From positions 1 through 64,000 of the forward strand of contig JABLUY010000097.1 in NCBI GenBank assembly GCA_013306675.1: a DNA stretch of 64,000 bases. The letters run 5' to 3'. A program made the position numbers and the translations under genes. The DNA is from Thraustochytrium sp. TN22. Its lineage: Eukaryota > Sar > Bigyra > Thraustochytrida > Thraustochytriidae. The notes beneath the pieces were generated by a model. That model was not told the origin of the DNA. It saw only the letters and a program-made list of their open reading frames with translations, and did not search any database. Positions 50,087-60,725 of this stretch are shown here, one piece after another. The first letter of the stretch is position 1. Every line of letters starts with the position of its first letter.

Positions 50087-51988
50087 TTAGCTGGGCAGGA
50101 CCGTGAGGGAGGCTCCGTGTGAGACATTGCGCTGGCGCAGCAAAGGCTCGCGGTTCGGCAAGTTGTCCGGGGACGAGCCCGCCGAGTCGCTGGCTGAGTC
50201 CTCGACAGTCATGGCACAGCAGGGCTCGACGTGCTCGACGACAGGAGCGCGCGCGTTGAAGATCCAGTGGCCGGCGACGAGGCCCGCGACGATGCTAAAC
50301 ATGATGGGCACCGAATAGGTCATGGCGAAGAGCATGTCGACATAAGCCAGCAGAAGCTGCGCAAAGTGCAGACCAACGCGCGTGGTGAGCTCCGGCATTC
50401 GGGCGCGGAGCTTGAGCGCGGAGGCGGGGCGAGGCGCGCGCGCGCGCGCCTCGACGCCGCGGCGAAGGTGGCCGAGCGCCTCGGTGGCGATGCCGGCGAC
50501 AAAGACGCCGATCATGCCAACGAGGAACTTGACGCGCGAGTCGAGCTTAAAGGCGCTGAAGAGCAGCACGACGCAGGCCTCGTCCTTGTCGGCCCAGCCG
50601 ACGAGGCGCTCCATGTACATGACGGTGCCTTGGCCGTTGCAAAAGTCATTGCCGAGGTTGTCGCCACCGCTGTGATTGTGCGGCGGCGCAATGCAGCGTG
50701 GCGCGCACTCGGTGCAGTGCGAGGTTGGGTTCCAGGGGCTGCCGTCGGGGTGCACGCAGCGCGCCTGTTGGCCGCCGTGGCAGTGCGGCGTCTTCATGCA
50801 CTGCATCCAGCAGTACAACTCGTTTTCCTTGCACGTCTTGGACTGCTCCCCGGCCATGGCGAAAGCGTCCAAGCAGCCGAGCGAAGCGTAGCGCGGCTGG
50901 TCGCCGGCAAACTGGTCCCGCGCCAGGGCCACCTGCGCAGCGTGCACGTCCTGGAAGGGCTTGCGTTCCGCCGCGTAGAGCGCGTCGCCAGGCGGCAGAA
51001 ACATCTTACCGAACCAGGCGCGCGAGACGCCGGCGCCGACGCGCAGCTCGTGCGGCACGGCACGCAGCGGCACCCGTGCGCGCGGGTTCACCAGGCGCTC
51101 GTACGCCGCGCCGAGCATGAGCACGACCACGTCGCCCTCGTCCGGGAAGACGGGCGCGACGCGGCGCCCGCCGGCCAGCTCCACGGTGAAGCCGTCCAGA
51201 TGGCGCTTTTGCGAGGCCTGCGCGCCGGCGGCGGCGGCACTGGCGCCTTGTTGCACCTGGAGCGCTGGCACAAAGAGGATGAATAGGCCTGCATCCTCAT
51301 GCAGGTCGAGCGAGGCGGGCGAGGCGGGCGAGGCTGAGGTGCCGCCGGTGTAGAGGTGCATGTGCTCGAGCTGGGAGCCGGCCTCCACGAGCGCCTCCAC
51401 GGACGCGTAGCCGGCCTCCTGGCCCTGGTCGTTTTGCTCATGGTGGTGCTCGTGGTGCGCGTCCTCGGCCTGCAGAAAGCGCGCGATGGAAGCGCCGGCC
51501 GGCAGCTGACTCACCGCGTCTAGGCGCGCCACGAGCACGCGCTGCGCGGCCAGCACCGCCTTGCGCAGGCGCTGGCTGAGCTGTCGGAACTGCACGCAGG
51601 CGGGGCGGTCCGAAGCGGACAGCTCATCGTCCTCCCAGGCCTGCAGCGCGTGCGCCGAGGTGCGTGCGGCCACGCTCACACGGCGCGCGCCGTCGGCCAG
51701 GTCCGCGCGCACCGCGTCGCGCAGCCCCGGCAGGCAGTCTGCCGCCGCCCGGAAAGCGTCCCTGCGCAGCTCCGCGACGCCCGGCACGCCGCGCACCGCC
51801 ACCAGGCCGTCCGCCGCCAGCGCGCTGCGCAGCGCCGCCTCCGCGGCCGCCGAGTCCTGCACCAGCGCCGCGTACTCCACCGCCGCCACGTCCCACGCCG
51901 CCGCCGCCGCCGCCGCCGCCGCGGCCTCGCCGCCCGCCGCCGCCAGCGCGGCGGCCAGGACGGCGGCCGCGCGCATGCCGCGCCGCAT
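50087..51988 (-). CDS. 2OG-Fe(II) dioxygenase-like / Ctr copper transporter fusion
   Basis: A 633-aa protein joining two modules. A signal peptide-like start (MRRGMRAAAVLAAALAAAGG) precedes an isopenicillin-N-synthase-like fold with DLHEDAGLFILF (iron ligands H230 and D232), distal H313 (VPHEL) and R323 (SRAWFGKMF) as the likely 2-oxoglutarate-binding arginine. A Cys/His/Met-rich segment follows (CWMQCMKTPHCHGG, CTECAPRC). The C-terminus is a Ctr domain: TM1 SRVKFLVGMIGVFVAGIATE, TM2 with MxxxM at 552-556, then 12 residues and GxxxG at 569-573, the exact Ctr copper-channel signature. It may handle copper or iron at the cell surface or in the secretory route. I chose ATG 51988 for the signal peptide. 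The open frame runs 128 codons further upstream but is low complexity. Confidence 0.87.
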   Translation of the reverse strand: MRRGMRAAAVLAAALAAAGGEAAAAAAAAAAWDVAAVEYAALVQDSAAAEAALRSALAADGLVAVRGVPGVAELRRDAFRAAADCLPGLRDAVRADLADGARRVSVAARTSAHALQAWEDDELSASDRPACVQFRQLSQRLRKAVLAAQRVLVARLDAVSQLPAGASIARFLQAEDAHHEHHHEQNDQGQEAGYASVEALVEAGSQLEHMHLYTGGTSASPASPASLDLHEDAGLFILFVPALQVQQGASAAAAGAQASQKRHLDGFTVELAGGRRVAPVFPDEGDVVVLMLGAAYERLVNPRARVPLRAVPHELRVGAGVSRAWFGKMFLPPGDALYAAERKPFQDVHAAQVALARDQFAGDQPRYASLGCLDAFAMAGEQSKTCKENELYCWMQCMKTPHCHGGQQARCVHPDGSPWNPTSHCTECAPRCIAPPHNHSGGDNLGNDFCNGQGTVMYMERLVGWADKDEACVVLLFSAFKLDSRVKFLVGMIGVFVAGIATEALGHLRRGVEARARAPRPASALKLRARMPELTTRVGLHFAQLLLAYVDMLFAMTYSVPIMFSIVAGLVAGHWIFNARAPVVEHVEPCCAMTVEDSASDSAGSSPDNLPNREPLLRQRNVSHGASLTVLPS

Positions 51989-53891
51989 CCCGCCGCGCTG
52001 CCGCTGCCGCTGCCGCTGCCGCGCGCGCTGCCGCGCTGCTGCGCTGCCGCGCTGCTGCGCCGCCGCCCGCGCGCCGCCGCCGCCGCTCACGAGGTACCCG
52101 TGCCGGGTCTTGAGCGCGAGCGCGAGGCTTTGAGCGAGGTTGCGGGTTTGCTCTCCCTCTCTGGCCGCCTCTGGCCTCATAACAGAAAGCTCCGACGACG
52201 ACTCCGACGACGACTCCGACGACTCCTCCGACGACGGCTCCGTCGACGCAGCCTCGCCGCCCGCAATCGCCTCTGGGGGCTTCCGCAGGCATGCGTGAGC
52301 GAGATTGCCGGGTTCGCCAGGCGGCGGAGGAGGGACGGGGAGGAGGCAGCTTGGAGACCTTGACGACGACACTCCGGAGGAAACTCTTCGCTGCCACCGC
52401 CAACGACGCGTCAGCCATGTACAGGGCGGAGAGCGCGCAGAAGTGATCGAGCTTGAGCGCCTCGTAGCGCTCGCGTGAGATGCTCAAGAGCAAGACGGTC
52501 CGGGGCGCTGACATTGGACAGATGCGCGCGCGCCGTGTCGGCCTTGATGTCGACCGCGGCGCGGTTGCGCATCTCGCGTGCGCCGTCCACGATGGCCCTG
52601 ACGAAGCGTATCTTGGTGGCCAGGTCCTCGACGTCGGCGCGGGCCGTGGCATTCGAGAACTCGAGCGTGGTTGCGCAGCGATATACCAAACGAGCCCGAT
52701 GAGGTGTTTGATCGCCCACGCTTTCATTTGCGCCCTCGCCATGCTCGGCAACGAAGGCTTCGTAGTCCGTCGTCGTGGGGAAAATGCGCGACGGACCGCC
52801 GCCGCCACGCGAGCGAGGCCTTGATGATGGAAGCGAAACAGAAAGCTGCCGCACTGGATCAGAGCATACGGGCAGCTGTGTGGTGCACTTGTCTTCTACG
52901 CCGTCGCCTTCCCCGCCCATTCGCGAATCATGCCTCGCTGACGCCCTGGTTTGAGACTATCTAGCTCGTGGTGACGCAGGTACCCGGGTGCCACTGCTAT
53001 CAGCACTTTTCCGAGCCATAGCCAAACGCAGCTTGCCCTCGCGACCCTGCGCCTCGCTGCGCACTTTTACCAGCCCTCCAGCAACAGTCTCCCCAAATGG
53101 GTGTTATAAAGCGGCGATGGTACGATGGGAGTACCAGGTAGTACCACAGTAGTACGGCCATCGTGAAACTTCGACCATGCTTTTGTAGCCAGGACCTCCT
53201 TGCCTGTTGTGACGCTTGCACCTCTCGCCGCAGGCGCGCCTCCAATCACGGAGCTCGTGACCCGGACCGGTGCCTGCTGAGCGGCGAGCACAAACCCTTG
53301 CTGGAGTAATGGTGGCTGCTGATGACAGCGGCCTGGTAATCTTCCAAGTGAGGCTCGCGGGACACTGCACGAGCCACACGCGCCGTGGCGCGAGCAGGCG
53401 CCGCGATCGCTGCGAAGTTCGAACAGACTCCGTGCGAGCGACCGCAGCGACCACGGGCGGGCAGAGCAGCGGGCACTGGGCAGGGACCGTCGCGACTGTC
53501 GCGCTACCTACGCTGCGCAGAGAACGCGAGTCTTCTTCCTGATGGCCCTGATCTTGCCTGTCGGCCGATTGGAGATCGAGTGGCTGCGGAGAACTCTGAA
53601 CCGGCAGGAAACCACAAACGCAGGGTGTCATGGCGTGTCATGGTGGCTGCAGTGCTGGCACAAACCAGCCTGAGGGCGTGTCATGGTGGCTGCTGGCGCG
53701 AGCCATGACGAAGCTGACGTCAGCGGAGGCCTGGATTCAACCTGGAGAATGACGAGCCCAAGGCATGGCTTTGCGTCGTGGTCGTGAAACTTGGGCGGCG
53801 AATCCATGTCATGACGGGCCTTCTCTCCTACTTTTTGTTTATCTTTCTTGCTGTCATTTTTAGGTGTTGTTCGACTCGGCGGTCTCCGAAA
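51989..53891. other. Intergenic with possible decayed coding remnant
   Basis: The region nearest the dioxygenase-Ctr start is GC/Arg-rich 5' sequence with a GACGACTCCGAC repeat at about 52193-52235. A possible gene remnant lies at 52411-52920. Further right, a short direct repeat (GTGTCATGGTGGCTGC) occurs near 53635 and 53679. Nothing else is supported. Confidence 0.45.
52411..52920 (-). pseudogene. Possible frameshifted gene remnant, unrecognised
   Basis: A 169-aa minus-strand frame contains a protein-like stretch (TLEFSNATARADVEDLATKI, FVRAIVDGAREMRNRAAVD). On both sides a second frame reads better: MKAWAIKHLIGLVWYIAA before it and YEALKLDHFCALSALYMAD after it. Introns at the two junctions look impossible (too short, no branch sequence). 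This suggests either a twice-frameshifted gene fragment or coincidence in GC-rich DNA. No homologue recognised. Confidence 0.22.
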
Positions 53892-55412
53892 TCAGAAGCG
53901 CGAGATGTCGCGGCCGAGGAGGAAGGACTTGAACCAGTACATGGGGATGAGGATGCGGTTGGTCCAAGAGTTCTGGCGCAGGAGATAGGCGGAGCGCCAC
54001 ATGGCCCAGGAGAGGAAGCCGGCGAGGTAGCCGAGGTTGGCGGGCTTGTTGGGCTTGCCGACCTGGGTCATGTCCACGGCGCCCTGAAAGGTGCCGAAGG
54101 TGAGCATGCTGCCGAGGGAGTAAAAGGAAAAGGGCTTGGCGTCTGGCTTGAAGACGGCGGTGGGCGGCGCGGAGATGCCGACGCCGGCGGGCGCCTCGTT
54201 AAAGGCGGTGGCGAGGTACTTGGCCTGCTGCGCGGCGACCTGGGCGAGCGGCGCAAGCGGGGTGTCCATGTTGACGGCACAGTCGCCAAAGGCGAAGAGG
54301 CGGTTGTCGAACTTGCTGTCCGGGTCCGGCACGCGGAGGTGGTCGTCGATGATGATGCGCTTGCCCGGGCCCTTGGCCACGCCCTCGAGGCCCTCCTGCA
54401 CGAAGCGCACCTGCTGGAGGCCGGCGCTCCAGACGAGCAAGCCGCAAGGGATCTTCTCGCCGGTGCTGAGCTCGGCGACGGCAGGGCCCGGGTCAAAGGC
54501 CTTGACGGAGGCGCCGAGGTGCAGGTGAATGCCGAGGTTGCGGAAGCGGCGCTCGACGATCTTGGCAACGGAGATGTCGAAGGAGCCGAGCAGACGGTCC
54601 TGCGCCTCGACGAGGTGGATGGAGATGTACGGCACGAGGTCCGGGTACCACTTGGCGACATCCTTGTGCACGAAGTCGCGGAGCTCGCCGACGAGCTCGC
54701 ACGAGGTGGGGCCGCCGCCGACCACGACAAAGGTGAGCAGGCGGTCGCGCTCGCGGTCGTCGGTGAGGTGAATGGCGGCACGCTCGAAGCACTCGAGGAT
54801 GCGGTTGCGCATCTGGCGCGCGTGGTAGAGGTGCTTGAGGAAGAAGACCTCGCGGTTCTCGCGGTCCGCGATGCCGGGCGTGTTGAAGGTGTTGGTCTTG
54901 GAGCCGCAGGCCGTGACGAGGAAGTCGTACTCGACGCGAAAGGCCTCGCCGGTGAAGATGTCGTTGCACGTGATGAGCCGCTTGTCGAAGTCCACCGCGG
55001 TCGCCTTGGCCTGATAGTACGCGCCCAGGTTGGGCACCGTCCTCACGGGCTCCTGAATGGCGCGGAACTCGAGCGTGCCGACCACGGAGCTGGGCAGCAG
55101 CGGCGTGAACAGGAAGTGGTTGGACGGGCTGATCACCTGCACGTCGTACTTCTTCTTATCAATGTAACTCAGGAAGCTGTATCCACCCCAGCCGGACCCC
55201 ACCACGACGATGCGCGGCTTGATGTTCACCAGCGACCGCGAGCTCACCAGCCGCACGGGCTTGCGCAGCCTGGCCTCGGCCTCCCCGCTCAGCCCGCGCC
55301 GCGCGCCGCCCGCCGCGCCGCCCCGCGGCACGCGCCGCGCCGCCGCCGCCAGCGGTCCCGCGCAGAACCCGGGGGATGTCACCAGCCTCGGTCCTTTCAC
55401 CATCATCATCAT
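53892..55412 (-). CDS. Type II NADH:ubiquinone oxidoreductase (alternative NDH2), mitochondrial
   Basis: A 506-aa single-subunit, non-proton-pumping NADH dehydrogenase that passes electrons to ubiquinone. The Arg/Ala-rich N-terminal ~60 residues look like a mitochondrial targeting peptide. The FAD-binding Rossmann motif is RIVVVGSGWGGYSF (G72, G74, G77) and the NADH-binding one is FVVVGGGPTSCELVGEL (G232-G234). Between and after them lie NHFLFTPLLPSSVVGTLEFR and RLFAFGDCAVN, typical of the family. The C-terminus (WAMWRSAYLLRQNSWTNRIL) is the amphipathic membrane anchor. No Ca2+-binding EF-hand insertion is present. It begins with four consecutive ATGs at 55412. A TGCCACTGGCA palindrome lies 11 bp upstream. 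Confidence 0.95.
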   Translation of the reverse strand: MMMMVKGPRLVTSPGFCAGPLAAAARRVPRGGAAGGARRGLSGEAEARLRKPVRLVSSRSLVNIKPRIVVVGSGWGGYSFLSYIDKKKYDVQVISPSNHFLFTPLLPSSVVGTLEFRAIQEPVRTVPNLGAYYQAKATAVDFDKRLITCNDIFTGEAFRVEYDFLVTACGSKTNTFNTPGIADRENREVFFLKHLYHARQMRNRILECFERAAIHLTDDRERDRLLTFVVVGGGPTSCELVGELRDFVHKDVAKWYPDLVPYISIHLVEAQDRLLGSFDISVAKIVERRFRNLGIHLHLGASVKAFDPGPAVAELSTGEKIPCGLLVWSAGLQQVRFVQEGLEGVAKGPGKRIIIDDHLRVPDPDSKFDNRLFAFGDCAVNMDTPLAPLAQVAAQQAKYLATAFNEAPAGVGISAPPTAVFKPDAKPFSFYSLGSMLTFGTFQGAVDMTQVGKPNKPANLGYLAGFLSWAMWRSAYLLRQNSWTNRILIPMYWFKSFLLGRDISRF

Positions 55413-55574
55413 CTTGGCGCACTGCCACTGGCAGCGGCGCGACCGCGCTGCTCGCCGGCTGCGCTGCGCTGCGCTGCGCTGCGCGCGCTCGGTCGCTCGA
55501 GGCCTGCGGTCGCTGCGTCGCTCGCTCGCTCGAGGCGGTCGCTCGGTCGCTCGCGAGCTAGCTAGGCTAGCTAG
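55413..55574. promoter_or_regulatory. NDH2 upstream / GT77 downstream spacer
   Basis: 162 bp between two minus-strand genes, holding a perfect TGCCACTGGCA (55423-55433), a CTGCG pentamer run (about 55460-55480), TCGCTCGCTCG repeats and the GCTAGCTAGGCTAGCTAG cluster at 55558-55575 that reaches the GT77-like stop codon. The spacing is short for a separate promoter. Confidence 0.4.
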
Positions 55575-57248
55575 CTAGAGGCGCGGCGATGCGCAGGCGG
55601 CGGCGAGGTCGCGCAGCCAGGCGCGGAAGAGACGCGGGTCTGCGGGCGCGTCAGCGAGCAGCGGCACGCGGATAGGGGTCTGGGCCTGGCGCTGGTCGCC
55701 GGCCGAGGGCGAGGTGGAGCCGCCGTCGCTTCCAGCACCGCTGGAGGCAGCGGCGCTGGAAGTTGGGTCGAGGCCGGCAGCCGCGGTCGACGGCAGCGGC
55801 GCTGAGTGGCCGCTGGAAGCGGCGCTGGCGTCGGCGGCGCGGCGCTGGGCCTGCGAGGCGGAGGCCGCGGCAGCGGCGCTGGGCGAGTCGGGGTCGGTGT
55901 CGGTGGGCACGGCGTCGCACCAGAGGCCGTACTTGCGGAGCACGGCGAGGCGGTTCTCGGCGTTGCCCCAGTTCTTGCGGTTCTTGGCGCGCTGGCCGTC
56001 GAGCGCGTGGCAGTGCGCCACGGCGACCGTGCTGCGCCAGGCCTCCTCGGAGACGCGGTTGCAGTTGCGCGGCACGACGTCGTGCGAGAGGATGACGACG
56101 CGCGGCATGCGCAGGGTGGCCGGCGCGACGGCCGGCACGTTCTCGTACATCTCGAGCGGGCGGCCGAAGACGCGCGTCGGGTCGCGGCCCAGCGAGTCAA
56201 AGAGCGCCGTGTTGAGCCCCTTTTGGTCGTCGTTGGCCTGCACGGCCTCCTCCAGGGCGTGCTCCAGCACCGCCACCACGGACGGCACGGCGCGGAAATA
56301 AATCACGCCCATGCACAGCGTCGCGCCCCAGCCCTCGGCCACGTCCCACGGGAACTGGCCGCGCGACGCCACGATGTCGCCCGTGCGCTCGTGCAGCAGG
56401 CCCGTGGCCACCGCGTTCTCGATCCAGACCGCGTCGCTGTCGGAGAGCACCACGTTGAAGCCGCTGCGCAGCACCTCGAGGAGGTGCACGAGCCGCATGA
56501 TCCACAGCTTGCTGATGGCCTTGACGTTGAGCTGGCCCTTCCTCGACCCGTTCTTGACCGTGCTCGACGGCGTGTAGCACGCCATGCCGCGCGTGTGCAG
56601 GTAGTCGCGCAGGTACTCGTCCAGGCAGACCACCGCCACGCCGCGCACCTTGGCGCGCTCCATGGAAACCAGCCAGTTCAGCAGCGTCGCCTTGTACGAA
56701 TACGAGGCGTACGTGAGCACCACCGTCGGCTCGTCCGGCGCCACCACGTTCAGGAACGCGCTGATGTTGCGCGCCGCGGCCGCGCGCGCCAGCATGAGCT
56801 GGTGCGCCGCCTCGTCCGGGTCTCCGCCCAGGGTGCCGGCTGCCGCCTTCTTGGCGTTCTCCAGCAGCTGGAACACGCGATCCGATGCTCTCGTGCCTGC
56901 GCCCGCGCCACCCGCCCCGGCGCCGGCGCCCATGCCTGGCACGGACGCCTCCTCCACGACCTGCAGCAGCACGATGAAGAGCACCGTCAGCGTCGCCAGC
57001 AGCAGCACGCCGCGGTGATTCACTCGTCGCGGCGGCCGCCGCTGCGCGCGCGCCGTACCGCCGTCCGCCTGCACCAGGGCCGCCTCCTCCATGACCGCCG
57101 CGCAGTTCGGGTCCTCCGCGTCGAACGAGGCCTCTCGCGCCAGCTCGCGCGACGGCGTGCGCCGCCGCCGCCCGGCCGCCCGCGCCGCGCGCTCCGTCGC
57201 GCCCGCGCCGCCGCCGCCCGCGCCCGCCTCGCCGGCAACGGGCATCAT
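55575..57248 (-). CDS. Golgi type II glycosyltransferase, GT77-like (nucleotide-diphospho-sugar transferase)
   Basis: A 557-aa protein with type II membrane topology: basic cytosolic N-terminus, one helix (residues ~80-98, VLLLATLTVLFIVLLQVV), a Gly/Ala-rich stem, then a catalytic domain of the nucleotide-diphospho-sugar transferase family (GT77-like). Supporting motifs are VVLTYASYSYKATLLNWLVS, VRGVAVVCLDEYLRDYL, and FNVVLSDSDAVWIENAV with the metal-binding DxD at D270-D272, then CMGVIYFRAVPSVV and LNTALFD. GT77 members add xylose, arabinose or galactose to glycans, and the donor cannot be told here. The Ala/Ser-rich C-terminal ~110 residues look disordered. It is head-to-head with METTL17, about 1.2 kb away. 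Confidence 0.88.
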   Translation of the reverse strand: MMPVAGEAGAGGGGAGATERAARAAGRRRRTPSRELAREASFDAEDPNCAAVMEEAALVQADGGTARAQRRPPRRVNHRGVLLLATLTVLFIVLLQVVEEASVPGMGAGAGAGGAGAGTRASDRVFQLLENAKKAAAGTLGGDPDEAAHQLMLARAAAARNISAFLNVVAPDEPTVVLTYASYSYKATLLNWLVSMERAKVRGVAVVCLDEYLRDYLHTRGMACYTPSSTVKNGSRKGQLNVKAISKLWIMRLVHLLEVLRSGFNVVLSDSDAVWIENAVATGLLHERTGDIVASRGQFPWDVAEGWGATLCMGVIYFRAVPSVVAVLEHALEEAVQANDDQKGLNTALFDSLGRDPTRVFGRPLEMYENVPAVAPATLRMPRVVILSHDVVPRNCNRVSEEAWRSTVAVAHCHALDGQRAKNRKNWGNAENRLAVLRKYGLWCDAVPTDTDPDSPSAAAAASASQAQRRAADASAASSGHSAPLPSTAAAGLDPTSSAAASSGAGSDGGSTSPSAGDQRQAQTPIRVPLLADAPADPRLFRAWLRDLAAACASPRL

Positions 57249-58455
57249 GTCGGCCCCCTCGCCGCGCCGCCGCCGCCGCGCCGCCCGCGCCGCGCGCGCC
57301 GCGCCGCGCCGCGCCGCGCGCGCTCCGCCGCGCGCCGTGCCGCGCTCCGCCGCGCCGCCGCCGCCGCCGCCGCCGCGCGCGCGCGACCCGCGCCGACCCG
57401 CGTCTGCCGCGCCTCCGCGCGCTCCGGCTTGGCCACCTCGAGCGCGCCCATCAGCAGGGCGCGCATGCCCGCCGCCGCCGCCTCAGGCGCCCGCCGCCTC
57501 GGCCCGCCGCGCGCGGCGGCGGGCCGGCGGCGGCGCCCTGCGCGGCCCTGGGCGCGCTCCCGGCGCGGTCTGCGCCGGGAGACCGGGCTCGAGGCGCTCG
57601 ACGGGCGGCGGATGGATGGATGTTGCATGGTCCGAGCAGCAGGAGAGCGCTGCATGGCGCGGGCAGCCCATGCCCGCCTGCGCGCCTGCGCGCCTGCGCG
57701 CCTGCACGCACGCACGCACGCAGGACGGGCCGCGGCGCGGCAGGCCTGGCGACGCGGAGGACGTGAGGCGGGGCGGCCTTGCTGCGAGAGGCGACGGACA
57801 AGACGGTGCGGAGATGAGGAGCGCGACCTGAGCGGGATCGCAGACGCTCGGCACCGGCTCGCTCACTCGCTCGCACGAACCTGTAGGCTAGTGCAGCTGA
57901 GGGCAATGCAAGCCGCAGAACAACTGCAGGGCCGTGCGTGAGGCGTGCGTGAGCTCTGCCACTGGCAGGGCGCGCCGCGGCGCCGCACGTGGGCGAGCGT
58001 GTGGCCGGCGGAGGGCGGCAACCAGCTACAGCCGGGCCCTGCGCTGCACTGCAGGCTGGGACTCGGAGCGCGCCGCCCTCAGCTCCACGTCTGCAGGTGG
58101 GGCGCTGCGTGCGCGGCGCCCGTTCGTTCACCTCGTCGCTCAGGCGCCGCAGGCGTACGTCCCTCCGTGCTGCGAGGAGCGCCAGACGCCTGGCCGGGCG
58201 CGCGAGAGCTCCGTGGCGCAAGACGCACGCAGGCACAAGCAGGCGCGGCCGTCGCCACGGAGATCTCGCGCGCCTGTGCCAGGATTCTGATCATGATCGC
58301 CTCGGCCCGGGGTGCGCGCGTGCATAGGCCCTTTTGAGGGTGCATGGGCCCCTTCGCCGAGGCCAGCCGCGCCGGAGCGGTCTCGTTGGCGGCGCAGAGT
58401 CCTACTACTTCTCTCGCGGCTCGGTGGGCGGAGGCGCGGAGGACGCGGGCGCGGC
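57249..58455. other. Divergent intergenic region, GT77-like / METTL17
   Basis: GC-rich, with Ala/Arg-rich frames on both strands and no recognisable protein. Contains GCGCC and CCGCCG repeats (57250-57400), GCCTGCGCGCC-type direct repeats (57677-57705) and a perfect TGCCACTGGCA at 57957-57967. Likely holds promoters and 5' UTRs for both genes. Confidence 0.5.
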
Positions 58456-60669
58456 ATGGAGGCGCGCTGCGGCGGGCCCCTGGCCCGCGCGCTGCGGCGC
58501 GGGCGCCAGGGCCGCAGCGGGGCGGACAGCGGGATGCTGATGCGGGTGGCGGAGGGCGAGCGCGCCGGCAGCAGCAGCCCCGCGTGGCGGCGCGAGGCGC
58601 GCGCGAGGATGAGCGCGTGGGGGCTGGGCGAGAGCGTCAAGGCGGCCATGGAGCGCATGGCAGCCATGTCGCCCTGGCGCGAGGAGGACGCGCCCGAGAC
58701 CTTTGGCGACTCGCTGTCGCGCAGGGACCTCAAGCGCCTCGAGAAGCGCAGCCGCGTGCGCGCCGCGCAGGCCGCGGTGCTGCCGGCCAAGATCAAGGAC
58801 GAGATGTTCGAGGTGCTCAAGGGCCGCAGCCTGCACCAGCTTTCGGCGTACTACGACAAGCTGCACAAGCGCCGCATGGACCGCCTCTCGCTCATCAAGA
58901 ACGATTCGCCGGCCAAGCCCATTCTGTACTCGTGGAAGGAGTGCCTGGCGTACCTGGCCTTCGACCTGGCGCCCAGCTTTGGGCTCGGCAAGCGCGTCAT
59001 CGAAGACTCGCTCGCGCGCGCTGATCCTGCGCTGCTGCCGGAGGGTGGCGTGCGCTCCATGCTCGACTTCGGCTCCGGCGTCGGCTCGAGCGTGCTGGCG
59101 GCGCGCCGCTCGCAGGGCCTCTCGCTCACGCTCGAGGAGGCCACGCTCATTGACCCGTCGCGCTCCATGTGGGAGATTGCGCAGCGCCTCATCGAGCCGC
59201 CGCCCGACCTCCGCCGTCCCATCCAGGATGTGCTCGCGGAGCTCAAGACCGGCGGCGATGGCGACGGCGATGGCAACGGCGACGGGGCCGCGAACCCGGC
59301 CGCGCCGCGCCGCCCGCCCATGTCGCTGCTTTGGTCGCCCAGCCTGCCCGAGCTCGTGCAGGGCCTCGACGCCGACGACTACCCGCAGTACGACCTCGTC
59401 ACCGCCAACTTCGCGCTCTCCGAGCTCCAGTCCGCACCGGCGCGCGCCGTCGCGCTCGCGCTGCTCTGGCGCCTCGTCAAGCCCGGCGGCGTGCTCATCG
59501 TCGCTGAGCGCGCCGACGAAGGCTCGCGCAACGTCGTGCTCGACGCGCGCGAGCTCCTCATCGAGCGCATCTCGCTGCAGCGCGGCGCCACGCGCGTGCT
59601 CGCCATGAACCCCTTCCGCGGCTCCAGCGTCAACATCATCGCGCCGTGCCTGCACAGCCAGACCTGCCCGCTCCTGCGCGACGATGTGCCCGAGGGCCGC
59701 TTCGACCGCGGCTGCCACTTCGTGCAGAGCGTCACGCGCAGTGTCACCAAGGCCAGCACGCGTGGCCAGGGCTTTGGACGCAAGACCTCCAGCTTCGCCT
59801 ACTCCTATTTTGCGGCCCAGAAGGTCCCGATTGACGAGGACGAGGCCGCCGCCGAGGACTCCGTGGACGCCTACGAGGATTCAGACGACCAAGACCTGGA
59901 GAAGGAGAAGGAGGAGGAGCGTGAGCGTGTCAAGGCGCTCGTGGCGGAAGCGAAGAAGGCCAAGGCCGAGGCCAAGAAGGCCGAAGCGAAAAAGGCCCAG
60001 TCGATCGTGGGCCCCCCTCCCGAGGAGATCGACTGGCAGGACGCCTACCTTTCGCACATAGACGACATCGCCACGGAGCCCGCTGCGCCGCCCACCACCT
60101 CTTCCGCGGTGACATCGACCTCTTACTCGTCGAGCGCCTCGTCGCCAGACCCCAGCGGACCTGCTGCAGGGACCCCGCCTGTCTCGGACGCGGCGGGCTT
60201 TGTGCTGCCCGCGCGCATCATCCGTCACCCGCTTGTGCGCAAGGGCCATGTCACCATGGATCTCTGCGAGGCGGACGGCAACGTCTCGCGCATCACGCTC
60301 AGCAAGAGCAAGGTGCGCGACCGTGTCTACCGCGCTGCGCGCAAGGCCGAGTGGGGCGGTCTCTGGATGGCGCTCGACGATGACGACGCCGACGATGACG
60401 ACGAGAGTGGCGACTCGCTCGCCGCCGCAAGTGACGCCAACGATGAGGACGACGAGGATGAGGACGTCAAGAAGAGTTCCATGCGCCGCATGGAGAAGTA
60501 TGACAACGACGACGACGACGACGTATTCGACCATGATGATGACAGAGCTGCCTCCTTCGAGCCGCGTGTCAAACGGAATGCCGAGGACGGCGGCGCCCCG
60601 GCGCGTTCGAAGCAAAACAAACAGCAGTCGAAAAGCAACAGGCCCAAGCGGGCCTATCAAAAGAAGTTC

Positions 60670-60725
<56 letters not shown>

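Noticed and set aside
53778-55565. 595-aa plus-strand frame
   Set aside because: Antisense to NDH2, which has both dinucleotide-binding motifs in the minus-strand frame.
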